Part shown: positions 1 through 8,182 of the stretch, in pieces
Layout: each line of letters starts with the position of its first letter
Position numbering within the stretch: position 1 is the stretch's first letter
Source: CAWATZ01 sp963784995
GTDB taxonomy: Bacteria; Planctomycetota; Planctomycetia; Gemmatales; Gemmataceae
Reading direction: 5' to 3'
Assembly (NCBI GenBank): GCA_963784995.1
Contig: CAWATZ010000011.1
Coordinates: forward strand, 124,001 to 188,000
DNA: 64,000 bases
Position numbers and translations under genes: made by a program
Notes under the pieces: model-generated
Databases searched by the model: none
What the model was told of the DNA's origin: nothing
The model's input: only the letters and a program-made list of their open reading frames with translations

Positions 1-846
<846 letters not shown>

Positions 847-868
847 ACTGAGGCCGGAGGCGAAGGAC

Positions 869-1468
869 ATGGCGACGGTCGCAACGCAGTTGATGACGGC
901 GGAAGAGTTCTGGGAATGGGCCAGCCGGCCTGAGAACCGGGAGAAATACTGCGAACTTGAATGCGGAAAGGTGGTCGAGATGCCATCGCCCGGTGAAAGG
1001 CATGGGTTCCTCTGCTGCTGGATTGGCCACTTGCTGTGGGAGTATGCTCTCCAGAAGGGCAGTGGCGGTGTCAGCAGCAATGACACCGGCCTGCTGGTCC
1101 AGCGCGACCCCGACACGGTGCGGGGGCCTGACGTCATGTTTTTCTCCGAAACTCGTTCCCTGGAGAATCTGAGTGAGCGATTCGCCACTCGCATCCCGAA
1201 GCTGATTGTGGAGGTTCTCTCACCCAGCGACAACACCAACAAGGTGGGCGTTCGGGTTAGTCAGTATCTGCAGCGCGGTGTGCCGCTGGTCTGGCTTGTC
1301 GATCCGGAAACACGAACCGTTGCTGTCTATCAACCTCGCGAGATTCATCGGGTTTTTGATGAAACTGAGGAGCTGACGGGTGGCGAGCTTCTTCCTGGAT
1401 TCCGATGTCCAGTTAGCAGGCTCTTTGAGCTGCCGGGACAGCAGACTGCCCCAGGAGTCGCGTCATGA
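869..1468 (+). CDS. Uma2-family (DUF820) restriction-like endonuclease
   Basis: This 199-residue protein belongs to the Uma2/DUF820 family, a PD-(D/E)XK nuclease-fold group that is greatly expanded in cyanobacteria and planctomycetes and has no settled cellular role. The diagnostic pieces are present in order: N-terminal MTAEEFWEWA, the RGPDVMF segment carrying the catalytic Asp, the EVLSPSD segment with the catalytic Glu, and VWLVDPETRTV near the C terminus. A purine-rich GGAGGCGAAGG sits just before the ATG. Its stop overlaps the start of the next gene as ATGA, which implies translational coupling. It sits between sucC and sucD, so it is presumably co-transcribed with them. Confidence 0.9.
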   Translation: MATVATQLMTAEEFWEWASRPENREKYCELECGKVVEMPSPGERHGFLCCWIGHLLWEYALQKGSGGVSSNDTGLLVQRDPDTVRGPDVMFFSETRSLENLSERFATRIPKLIVEVLSPSDNTNKVGVRVSQYLQRGVPLVWLVDPETRTVAVYQPREIHRVFDETEELTGGELLPGFRCPVSRLFELPGQQTAPGVAS

Positions 1469-1767
1469 CCGATCTGGAGCAGGCCCGCCGGCAGCTTCTG
1501 GCCGACCTGGGTTACAAGCCCTTGCACAAGACCTGGGCCCGCCTGGAGATTGCCCTTGGTCTGCTGGCGGTCGCCCTGAGCTTGACCTTGCTGCTGCCGA
1601 GAACCTCCTTCGACCAGGGAACCGTCCTCGGCATCACCCTGTTCGTCCTCGGCGGCTATCTGACCCTTGCGGGGCACCGGAGCCATCTGTACCAATCCCT
1701 GAACGACCACGCGGCCTATCTGCTGGGGCAGATCCGCCGGCAACCCGAGAGAAGCGAAGCACCATGA
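1465..1767 (+). CDS. Small two-helix membrane protein of unknown function
   Basis: This 100-residue protein has no recognised family. Two hydrophobic stretches at about residues 28-46 and 53-70 are flanked by charged ends, which predicts a helical hairpin in the membrane. The soluble N terminus is amphipathic and the C terminus is basic. Its start overlaps the Uma2 stop (ATGA) and its own stop overlaps the sucD start (ATGA), so it is locked into a four-gene sucC-uma2-this-sucD transcription unit. The coding overlap on both sides is the main evidence that it is real. Confidence 0.7.
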   Translation: MTDLEQARRQLLADLGYKPLHKTWARLEIALGLLAVALSLTLLLPRTSFDQGTVLGITLFVLGGYLTLAGHRSHLYQSLNDHAAYLLGQIRRQPERSEAP

Positions 1768-2663
1768 GCATCCTCGTTGACAAGAACACCCGGGTTATCT
1801 GCCAGGGGCTCACCGGCTCGGCCGGCAGCTTTCACACCGATCAGTGTCTGCTCTACGGCAGCCAGTTCGTCGGCGGAGTGACGCCGCGCAAGGGCGGCAC
1901 GACCTGGACCGGCAAGGAGTCGGCCAAGACACTGCCGGTGTTCAACACCGTGGCCGAGGCCGTGCAGAAGACCGGGGCCAACGCCTCGATGATCTTCGTC
2001 CCGGCCGGCGGGGCCGCCGACGCCGTCCTCGAAGCGGCCGACGCCGGCATCCAGGTCATCGTCTGCATCACCGAGGGCATTCCGGTCCTCGACATGGCCA
2101 AGGCGATGCAGTACCTCAAGGAGAAGACCTGCCGGCTGATCGGCCCCAACTGTCCCGGCGTCATCACGCCCGGCCAGTGCAAGATCGGCATCATGCCCGG
2201 CTACATCCACAAGCCCGGCAAGGTCGGCATCATCAGCCGCAGCGGCACCCTGACCTACGAGGCGGTCTGGCAGACGAGCAACCTCGGCCTGGGCCAGTCC
2301 ACCTGTGTCGGCATCGGCGGCGATCCGATCATAGGGACCAATCAGATCGACTTGCTAAAGATGTACCAGGACGATCCGCAGACCGAGGCGATCCTGCTGA
2401 TCGGCGAGATTGGCGGCACCGCCGAGGAGCGGGCGGCGGAATATGCCAAGAAGCACGTCTCCAAGCCGATGGCCGCGTTCATTGCCGGCCAGGCGGCCCC
2501 GCCCGGCAAGCGCATGGGCCATGCCGGGGCCATCATCAGCGGCGGCAGCGGCACCGCGGCCGAGAAGATCGCCGCCTTCAAGTCGGCCGGCATCCAGGTG
2601 GCGGAGACGCCTGCCGACATGGGCACCGCCATCCAGAAGGCGATACAGCTTCAACAATCCTGA
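1764..2663 (+). CDS. sucD: Succinyl-CoA ligase (ADP-forming) alpha subunit
   Basis: This 299-residue alpha subunit binds CoA and carries the phosphohistidine of succinyl-CoA synthetase. The start is set at the ATG that overlaps the previous stop, because the protein then begins MSILVDKNTRVICQGLTG, as family members do. Signatures seen are the CoA-binding Rossmann segment, IGPNCPGVITP, the GIISRSGTLTYE loop, and GHAGAIISGGSGTAAEK, which includes the catalytic histidine. The length is normal. A perfect 47-bp inverted repeat begins on the base after the TGA stop. Confidence 0.97.
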   Translation: MSILVDKNTRVICQGLTGSAGSFHTDQCLLYGSQFVGGVTPRKGGTTWTGKESAKTLPVFNTVAEAVQKTGANASMIFVPAGGAADAVLEAADAGIQVIVCITEGIPVLDMAKAMQYLKEKTCRLIGPNCPGVITPGQCKIGIMPGYIHKPGKVGIISRSGTLTYEAVWQTSNLGLGQSTCVGIGGDPIIGTNQIDLLKMYQDDPQTEAILLIGEIGGTAEERAAEYAKKHVSKPMAAFIAGQAAPPGKRMGHAGAIISGGSGTAAEKIAAFKSAGIQVAETPADMGTAIQKAIQLQQS

Positions 2664-2770
2664 ATCCGAAATCCATTGAACCACGGATGACACGGATAAC
2701 ACGGATAAAGAAAGGCCTGTTGACTTTATCCGTGTTATCCGTGTCATCCGTGGTTCAATGGATTTCGGAT
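2664..2770. repeat. Perfect 47-bp inverted repeat directly after the sucD stop
   Basis: Arms 2664-2710 and 2724-2770 are exact reverse complements and are separated by 13 bases. The arms are built from short direct repeats of an ACGGAT core (CCACGGATGACACGGAT). It could act as a terminator or 3' end stabiliser for sucD mRNA, although no T-tract follows. A diverged relative lies inside the kinase gene at 35742-35823. Confidence 0.95.
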
Positions 2771-2863
2771 TTCAAGCGCAGCGAGCTTGATCCGCAGTCC
2801 CCTCCTCCGGTATCCTGCACCTGAGGAGATGATCTTCCCCCCGCCGGAGTCCGAAGTCAACCC

Positions 2864-3706
2864 ATGCCGGATGCCGACCGTTTAGCCACCACCCTCCGCC
2901 GAGCCATCCTTGCCTTCCGCGACACGCCGGGCCGAAGCGGCAGGCTCATCCGTCTGGAGGGCAGCCGTGAGGTCCTGGTCGCCGGCGACCTGCACGGCAA
3001 CCTGGAAAACTTCCGCCGGCTGCTCAAGCTCGCCGACCTGGGCAAGACACCGGAGCGTTATCTGATCTTGCAGGAGGTCATTCACGGCGATTTCACCTAC
3101 CCCGACGGCAGCGACAAATCGCATCAGCTGCTCGATCTGGTGGCCGCTCTGAAGGTACAGTATCCGCGGCAGGTCCATTTCCTGCTTGGCAACCACGAGC
3201 TGGCCCAGGCCCTGAATCGGCCGATCGGCAAGGGCGACGCCATCCTGAATGAGCAGTTCCGCGTGGGGGTGGAAAACGCCTACGGCTCGCGTGCCGACGA
3301 GGTGTATTCCCTCTACGTCCAGCTGGTGGCCGTGGTCCCGGTCGCGGTGCGAACGCCCAACCGGGTCTTTCTCAGCCACAGTCTGCCGGCCGCCTCGCGG
3401 ATGGGGGCGTTCGACCCGGCCGTTCTGGAGCGCGATTCGCAAGAGGAAGACCTCATACCGACCGGCGCCATCCATTCCCTGGTCTGGGGTCGAGACACCA
3501 GCCCGGCCAACGTGGCCGAGTTCCTGCGACGGGTGGACGCCGACCTGCTGATAACCGGACACATACCCTGTGAGCAGGGTTACGCCACGCCCAACGATCG
3601 CCAGCTGATCCTCGATTGCCTGGGCCACCCGGCTGCCTGCTGCCTCTTTACCACCGAGCAACCGCTGACGCACGCCGAGCTGGTCGCCGGCGTCCGCTTG
3701 CTCTGA
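2864..3706 (+). CDS. Metallophosphoesterase (calcineurin-like)
   Basis: This 280-residue protein is a binuclear-metal phosphoesterase of the Ser/Thr-phosphatase-like superfamily. The metal-binding blocks appear in order: GDLHGN at about residue 46, a degenerate second block (HGDFTYPDGSDKS), LLGNHELA at about residue 110, LSHSLPAA, and TGHIPCEQGY near residue 230. The usual GDxxDRG block is replaced by HGDFTYPDGS, so the substrate may not be a typical phosphoprotein. No signal peptide is seen, so it is probably cytoplasmic. It stands alone between the sucD palindrome and the methyltransferase. Confidence 0.85.
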   Translation: MPDADRLATTLRRAILAFRDTPGRSGRLIRLEGSREVLVAGDLHGNLENFRRLLKLADLGKTPERYLILQEVIHGDFTYPDGSDKSHQLLDLVAALKVQYPRQVHFLLGNHELAQALNRPIGKGDAILNEQFRVGVENAYGSRADEVYSLYVQLVAVVPVAVRTPNRVFLSHSLPAASRMGAFDPAVLERDSQEEDLIPTGAIHSLVWGRDTSPANVAEFLRRVDADLLITGHIPCEQGYATPNDRQLILDCLGHPAACCLFTTEQPLTHAELVAGVRLL

Positions 3707-3738
3707 ACCCAAAGGACCGAATCGAACCGACCGCTGTC

Positions 3739-4456
3739 ATGAGCACCGATCTTTCCACTGACCGGATTCAAATGCCCGAGACGCCGCTGGATGCCCTGGG
3801 CGAGGTAACCCGCGAAACCGTCTGCGTCGAGGACCGGACCTTCCTGATCGACCACCCCAGGGAGTCGGACAAGCTGCTGGATCATCCGGCCGTGCGTCTC
3901 CGCCTTCGCGTCCGACGAGTACATGCCCTACTGGGCCGAGCTGTGGCCGGCCGCCCGGATGCTGGCCAAGGCGATCCTCAAGGAGCCCTGGCCCCAGCCG
4001 GCGAATGGTCCGCTGCACGCCCTGGAGATCGGCTGCGGTCTGGGCCTGCCGGGAATCGCCGCCCTGGCGATGGGCCTGCGCGTCACCTTCAGCGATTACG
4101 ACGCCACGGCCGTGCGCTTCGCGGCGGACAATGCCCGGCTCAACGGTTTCAGCGACTTCGACACCTTGCAGCTGGACTGGCGTTATCCGCCGACGAATCG
4201 GACGTTCCCGGTCCTGCTGGCCGCTGACCTGATCTACGAAATGCGGAATGTCGAGCCGCTGGTGCTGCTGATCAAGCAGCTGCTGGCACCGACCGGCTTC
4301 TGTCTGCTGACCGACCAGGACCGGGTGCCGGCGTACGTCTTGCGAGAGAAGCTGAGCGAACACGGGATGTCGTTCACGACGCAGATGGTGCGCGCCGGCG
4401 AGCCAGGCGGCCGGCGTCTCAAGGGGACGCTGTATCGCATCCGGGTTCAAGGGTGA
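3739..4456 (+). CDS. Class I SAM-dependent methyltransferase, frameshifted near 3898
   Basis: The N-terminal part (MSTDLSTDRIQMPETP to LLDHPAVR) is in one frame, and the rest, starting SAFASDEYMPYWAELWPAA, continues in the next frame, so one extra base near 3898 splits the gene. Rejoined, it gives about 238 residues with the SAM-binding motif LEIGCGLGLPGIAAL, the acidic FSDYDATAV strand end and a post-II AADLIYE segment. This resembles METTL16/lysine-methyltransferase-type family members. Without the upstream piece the second frame alone would encode 177 residues from 3923. The break may be a sequencing indel or real decay. The substrate cannot be told from sequence. Confidence 0.8.
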
Positions 4457-4547
4457 CACAAGCCCGGAGCGTTGGAGCCGCCGGGTTTATCCCGGCGGTC
4501 TGCTCCGCCGGGATAAACCCGGCGGCTCCAACGCTCCGGGCTTGTGT
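4456..4547. repeat. Perfect 43-bp nested inverted repeat
   Basis: Arms 4456-4498 and 4505-4547 match exactly around a 6-base loop. The left arm starts on the last base of the methyltransferase TGA. Each arm has its own internal hairpin, CCGCCGGG/CCCGGCGG around TTTAT or ATAAA. It lies between two genes on the same strand and about 80 bases before the next start. Confidence 0.95.
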
Positions 4548-4629
4548 GCAACCGTCCCGCGTCGGGTGTATCATAGAAGTGTGGCCCTGCGCCGCGCAGG
4601 GCGACAGCAACGTCCAGGGAGAGAAGTTC

Positions 4630-5121
4630 ATGAGCGAGGTGGCAGCGAACAACACCCAGGCCCTGGCGGCCGCGCTGGGACTGGTCCCGAGCGGCCTGTT
4701 CATCCTGACGGTCCGCCAGGGCGAAGCGGAGACCGGGCTTTTGACCAGCTGGGTGCAGCAATGCTCCTTTGAGCCGCCCTCGGTGTGCGTGGCCATCCAG
4801 GCCCGCCGCGAGGTCAACGCCTGGCTGACCCCCGGCAAGGTGTTCGTCCTGAACGTGATCGAGGAGGGCCAGAAACGACTGCTGGGCCACTTCGGCAAGG
4901 GCTTTGCCCTGACGGAGCCGGCGTTCAAGGGCCTGCACGTCGAGCATCCCGACAACGGCCCTCCGGTGCTGCACGCCGCCCTGGCCTACCTGAGATGCCG
5001 GCTGGTCCAGCGGGTGCCGGTGGGCGACCACGACCTGCTGATCGCCGAGGTCCTGACCGGCAAAGTCCTCCGCGACGCCAAGCCCTGGGTCCACGTCCGC
5101 AAGAACGGCCTCAACTACTGA
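4630..5121 (+). CDS. Flavin reductase-like FMN-binding protein
   Basis: This 163-residue protein is a flavin reductase-like (FMN-binding split-barrel) family member. These usually use NAD(P)H to reduce FMN/FAD or bind flavin as part of an oxygen-dependent system. The start is chosen at MSEVAANNTQALA, preceded by GGGAGAG. Supporting features are the LGLVPSGLFILTV segment, GLLTSWVQQCSFEPPSVCV (the flavin phosphate-binding region) and a final CRLVQRVPVGDHDLLIAEV strand typical of the family. The next gene begins 13 bases after the stop, so the two are probably co-expressed as a redox pair. Confidence 0.88.
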   Translation: MSEVAANNTQALAAALGLVPSGLFILTVRQGEAETGLLTSWVQQCSFEPPSVCVAIQARREVNAWLTPGKVFVLNVIEEGQKRLLGHFGKGFALTEPAFKGLHVEHPDNGPPVLHAALAYLRCRLVQRVPVGDHDLLIAEVLTGKVLRDAKPWVHVRKNGLNY

Positions 5122-5134
5122 GCGAGGACGCACC

Positions 5135-5752
5135 ATGAGCGAACCGCAGCCTCCGGTGATTACCAGCCCCGACACGCAGCGGCCCAATCGCATCCCGCCG
5201 CGGCAGGCGCTGACGCGCAAGTGGCCGGTGCTGCACGCCGGGCCGACGCCCCGGTTCGACCGCGCCGCCTGGACGTTTCACGTCTGGGGCCTGGTCGAGA
5301 AACCCTGGCAGTGCAACTACGACGACTTCCTCGCCCAGCCGCACGTCCAGATCCATGCGGACATGCACTGCGTGACGCGCTGGAGCAAGCTGGACATGCT
5401 CTGGGAAGGGGTCAGTACGCGGACCGTGCTGGAACACGTCAAGGTGCTGCCGCAGGCACGCTTCGTACTCGTCCACTGCGAACACGGGTTCACGACGAAC
5501 CTGCCGCTGGCGGACTTCCTGGGAGAGGACTGCCTGTTTGCGTGGCGATGCGACGGCCAGGATCTGGAGCCGGACCACGGCTATCCGCTGCGATTGGTGG
5601 TGCCGAGGCTGTATGCGTGGAAGAGCGCCAAGTGGGTGCGCGGGATCGAGCTGTTGCCGGAGGATCGGGCTGGGTTCTGGGAAAGCTGGGAGAATGGCGG
5701 GTATCACATGAGGGGCGATCCGTGGGTCGAGGAACGATTCCGGGACCGGTGA
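5135..5752 (+). CDS. Sulfite-oxidase-like molybdopterin-dependent oxidoreductase
   Basis: This 205-residue protein holds the oxidoreductase molybdopterin-binding domain of the sulfite oxidase/MsrP superfamily. The segment WTFHVWGLVEKPWQCNYDDF followed by HADMHCVTRWSKLDMLWEGV contains the cysteine expected to ligate molybdenum, and LVVPRLYAWKSAKWVRGIEL is the conserved C-terminal block. It is short and has no Tat or Sec signal, so it is likely a cytoplasmic single-domain version without haem or dimerisation domain. It follows the flavin reductase by 13 bases, which suggests a flavin-linked electron supply. This last point is inference. Confidence 0.88.
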   Translation: MSEPQPPVITSPDTQRPNRIPPRQALTRKWPVLHAGPTPRFDRAAWTFHVWGLVEKPWQCNYDDFLAQPHVQIHADMHCVTRWSKLDMLWEGVSTRTVLEHVKVLPQARFVLVHCEHGFTTNLPLADFLGEDCLFAWRCDGQDLEPDHGYPLRLVVPRLYAWKSAKWVRGIELLPEDRAGFWESWENGGYHMRGDPWVEERFRDR

Positions 5753-5801
5753 CGGCAAGGGTTTCCGGGGAATCAAGGGGTTGCCTTTGTTGGAGTAGAA
5801 C

Positions 5802-6398
5802 GTGGCAACCATTGAAGAACGATTGCAGGGTGCGCCTCGTCGGTTGATCGTCCTCGCTGCTTGTGCGTTCGCAAGGACGGTCGAGCAATTGCTGAAAGAC
5901 AAACGCACCAGAGAAGCCCTTGAAGTTGCCGAGCGTTTCGCCGATGGGCTGGCAACTGAGGAGGAATTCAGGGCAGCAGGAAAGGCGGGATCGGCAGCAA
6001 AGCCAACAGACGCAGCACAGGCAGTAGCGGCAGCTTGGATAGCAGCAAATCCAACCGAGGCAGCACCGGCAGGAGAAGCAGCATGGGCAGCAGCATGGGC
6101 AACACGGGCGGCACACCCAACAGAAGCAGCAACATGGACTGTAGAAGATGCCTCAGCAGCACAGGCGCCACACCATTTGATCCTTGATTGTATCCTTCCC
6201 CCACGCATTCAAGCCCATTTCCCTGCCCACGTCAAAGGATTGGCAATGACAATTTACGACAAGCGGGACTGGCCGTTGATGCTTGTCCTTGCCGATGCTC
6301 TGGAAGAAATACCGGGACTTGAAGCATTTGCCCAGCACTGTCGGCAACCGATCCACGCAAAGGGTTGCCATGTCTTGGACTCGATTTTGGGGAAATGA
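5802..6398 (+). CDS. Gemmata-type family protein with Ala-rich repeats (paralogue of 40044-40736)
   Basis: The 198-residue product starts at a GTG (no better in-frame start). It shares three blocks with the gene at 40044-40736: an N-terminal REALEVAERFADG segment, AMTIYDKRDWPLMLVLADAL, and the ending HAKGCHVLDSILGK. In my recollection this arrangement marks a large family in Gemmata genomes with no known function. The middle (about residues 58-115) is an alanine/tryptophan/threonine-rich stretch built from imperfect AANPTEAA-like repeats, which suggests a variable helical region. No signal or membrane segment is evident. Confidence 0.72.
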   Translation: MATIEERLQGAPRRLIVLAACAFARTVEQLLKDKRTREALEVAERFADGLATEEEFRAAGKAGSAAKPTDAAQAVAAAWIAANPTEAAPAGEAAWAAAWATRAAHPTEAATWTVEDASAAQAPHHLILDCILPPRIQAHFPAHVKGLAMTIYDKRDWPLMLVLADALEEIPGLEAFAQHCRQPIHAKGCHVLDSILGK

Positions 6399-6529
6399 CC
6401 CGTGGGCCGAGGAACTGAATCTGGGGCTGTTCCTTCTGCGGGAATTGGTTAAGCTGAATGGGGACTTTTACGAATGCTTGCGAACGCTGTTGTCCGCACC
6501 CTCGACCCAGGATGAGGCTGGTGAAAGCC

Positions 6530-6880
6530 ATGACGGAAATCTGTGTCGCAGATCTGGTCGGTCCCATTTGCTTCGTTCCAGACGACGGAGTCAAGCTGGG
6601 TCGGGTTGCCGAACAGGCCCTTGCCCGAGGGGACAACGTCTGTCTTGACTTCAGCAAGGTGACGATGCTGGCCGCCGCGTTCCTGGACCCGGCAATCGGG
6701 CTTCTCTACGGCACCTTTGACAAGGACGACTTGGCCCGGCGGCTGACCTGGAAGGGCCTTGACTCGATTGATGAGGCCGTGTTGCGGCTTGTCCAGCGGA
6801 ACGCCATCCTGTTCTTCTCCGCGACCAAAGCCCAGCAAGAGGCCCTTCTGGAGGCTTCGAGCCGATACCCAGTCGATTGA
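6530..6880 (+). CDS. STAS-like domain (DUF4325) protein
   Basis: The start is placed at MTEICVADLVGPICF because the family match begins there. An upstream ATG at 6512 would add six residues. The 116-residue protein shows the DUF4325 pattern: an initial strand, a GxxxxxxVxLDFSKVTMLAAAFLDPAIG block, then a helical tail. Related proteins resemble anti-sigma antagonists of the SpoIIAA type, but DUF4325 members occur in defence- or signalling-like clusters and have no settled role. The PIN-like gene starts 9 bases after the stop, so the two likely form one operon. Confidence 0.78.
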   Translation: MTEICVADLVGPICFVPDDGVKLGRVAEQALARGDNVCLDFSKVTMLAAAFLDPAIGLLYGTFDKDDLARRLTWKGLDSIDEAVLRLVQRNAILFFSATKAQQEALLEASSRYPVD

Positions 6881-6889
6881 CCGGTTGTC

Positions 6890-7567
6890 ATGATCCCTGC
6901 ATCGTGTGTCAAAGCGAACGTGATTGACATCCGCAAACGCACCGTTACGCCTCCACCCCAGCTGGCGCCGGATGCCAATGTCCTCTACTGGCAGTTTTAT
7001 TACAATTTCTCGAGTCTCCGGTATGCCGGAGGGAAACAACCTCACTTTTACCAGCTCAACTGCTACCCCGCCTTCTGGAGACAGGCCGCCAGTACCGGGA
7101 CCACTTTCCACGTCACCCCAACAACGCTTGGTGAGTTCGCCCGAACCGCCGAGTACGCGGAGCTGGAAACGATCTGGCTCACCGATCCGTTCCGGCCGCA
7201 ACCAGACCCCTCCCGCCCAGTAACGCAATTTGATCCCCGGGTCTGCAAGTTCGCCCGGTATCATTACGCGAGACAGCTGGGGAATGTCCGCTCCGCTGTT
7301 GGGGCAATGGTTACGTCCGTCCGGAAGGTCGTCAGCCTTCTCTCTCAATTCCCGACAGCCGAAGACCTTCAGAAGAGTGCGCTTCAGGAATGGCAAACGT
7401 CCAGCGGCGACTTCTCTGATGCCTTCCTGGTTGCCTCGGCGAGGTATGCGGGGATACTCAGCATCCTTTACGACGACATGGACCTGGCCACATTTGACGG
7501 GGTCACTTTGTTCACGGCGAATCAACAAACCATTACGGCGGCAAGCGCGGCGGGCAAGCTCATTTGA
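6890..7567 (+). CDS. PIN-domain-like putative nuclease
   Basis: This 225-residue protein has the acidic layout of a PIN nuclease. LAPDANVLYW near residue 28 would give the first Asp, the LGEFARTAEYAE segment the Glu, GDFSDAFLVASA the third acidic position, and LYDDMDLATFDGVTLFTAN the last. PIN domains are metal-dependent RNases, best known as VapC toxins. This one is longer than VapC and has a central insertion. Its tight coupling to the STAS-like gene suggests that protein as regulator or antidote, which is inference. The family assignment is by motif reading only. Confidence 0.62.
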   Translation: MIPASCVKANVIDIRKRTVTPPPQLAPDANVLYWQFYYNFSSLRYAGGKQPHFYQLNCYPAFWRQAASTGTTFHVTPTTLGEFARTAEYAELETIWLTDPFRPQPDPSRPVTQFDPRVCKFARYHYARQLGNVRSAVGAMVTSVRKVVSLLSQFPTAEDLQKSALQEWQTSSGDFSDAFLVASARYAGILSILYDDMDLATFDGVTLFTANQQTITAASAAGKLI

Positions 7568-7675
7568 GAGCAAAGCTGCACTGGACAGGATGTGACAGGA
7601 TGGGTAACCTGCGCCCCGTCGGCTCGCGGGCCGGCATCCGCGCCCATCACCCTCCTCGGAAGCAAGGAGTCCCGT

Positions 7676-8043
7676 ATGCTTCAAGGTTTGTTGCTGATCG
7701 CGGTCTGCACCCTGCCGTCGGCCGAGAAGGCACCATCCGCACCTCCCGACGAGAAGCCGCCTCTCCGGGTCGGGCAAATCTTCATTGTCGGCAACAAGGT
7801 CACTCCTAACGGAATCATCCTCGACCGCTTACCGTTGTATCCGGGCCAGCTCCTGACCTTCCCCGGCCTCCGTGCCGCCGAGCGGAAGTTGGAGTGGCTG
7901 CGCTGGCTGGGCATCAGCGCAAAGTAGCCATCCTCGACCCGGATGAAGCTAACCCGTACAAGGACATCGTGGTCACGGTTCAAGAAACTCCCATCACCTT
8001 GCTGCTTGTCGCGATCCCCTATGACATCGTGTCGCTTCTGTGA
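7676..8043 (+). pseudogene. Secreted POTRA-like protein, frameshifted near 7915
   Basis: The frame from the ATG at 7676 encodes a signal peptide (MLQGLLLIAVCTLPS), a proline-rich linker, and the first half of a POTRA-like repeat (RVGQIFIVGNKVTPNGIIL, LYPGQLLTFPGLRAAERKL). It stops at 7927. The second half of the same repeat, ILDPDEANPYKDIVVTVQET, continues in another frame and ends at 8043. POTRA domains occur in BamA/TamA-type outer-membrane proteins, but no barrel follows. It is either a small single-POTRA periplasmic protein with a sequencing indel or the remnant of a larger gene. Confidence 0.6.
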
Positions 8044-8182
8044 CCGCTGATCGGCCAGGGACCGGGCGCCCCGCCCGCTTACTTCGGCCTGGGCCAGTCC
8101 AGCACCTGCCTGTCCTGTAACAAGCGTTCGCGAGGTGGGCTTTCGCCCGGTCGCTCGTCTTGTCTGGCGGGAGGACCACACA

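Noticed and set aside
2664..2770. Simple intrinsic terminator
   Set aside because: The stem is far longer than a terminator needs and no T-run follows; it is kept as a repeat element that may also terminate.
6512..6529. Upstream ATG as start of the STAS-like gene
   Set aside because: It lacks a ribosome binding site and adds residues outside the family match, so 6530 is preferred.
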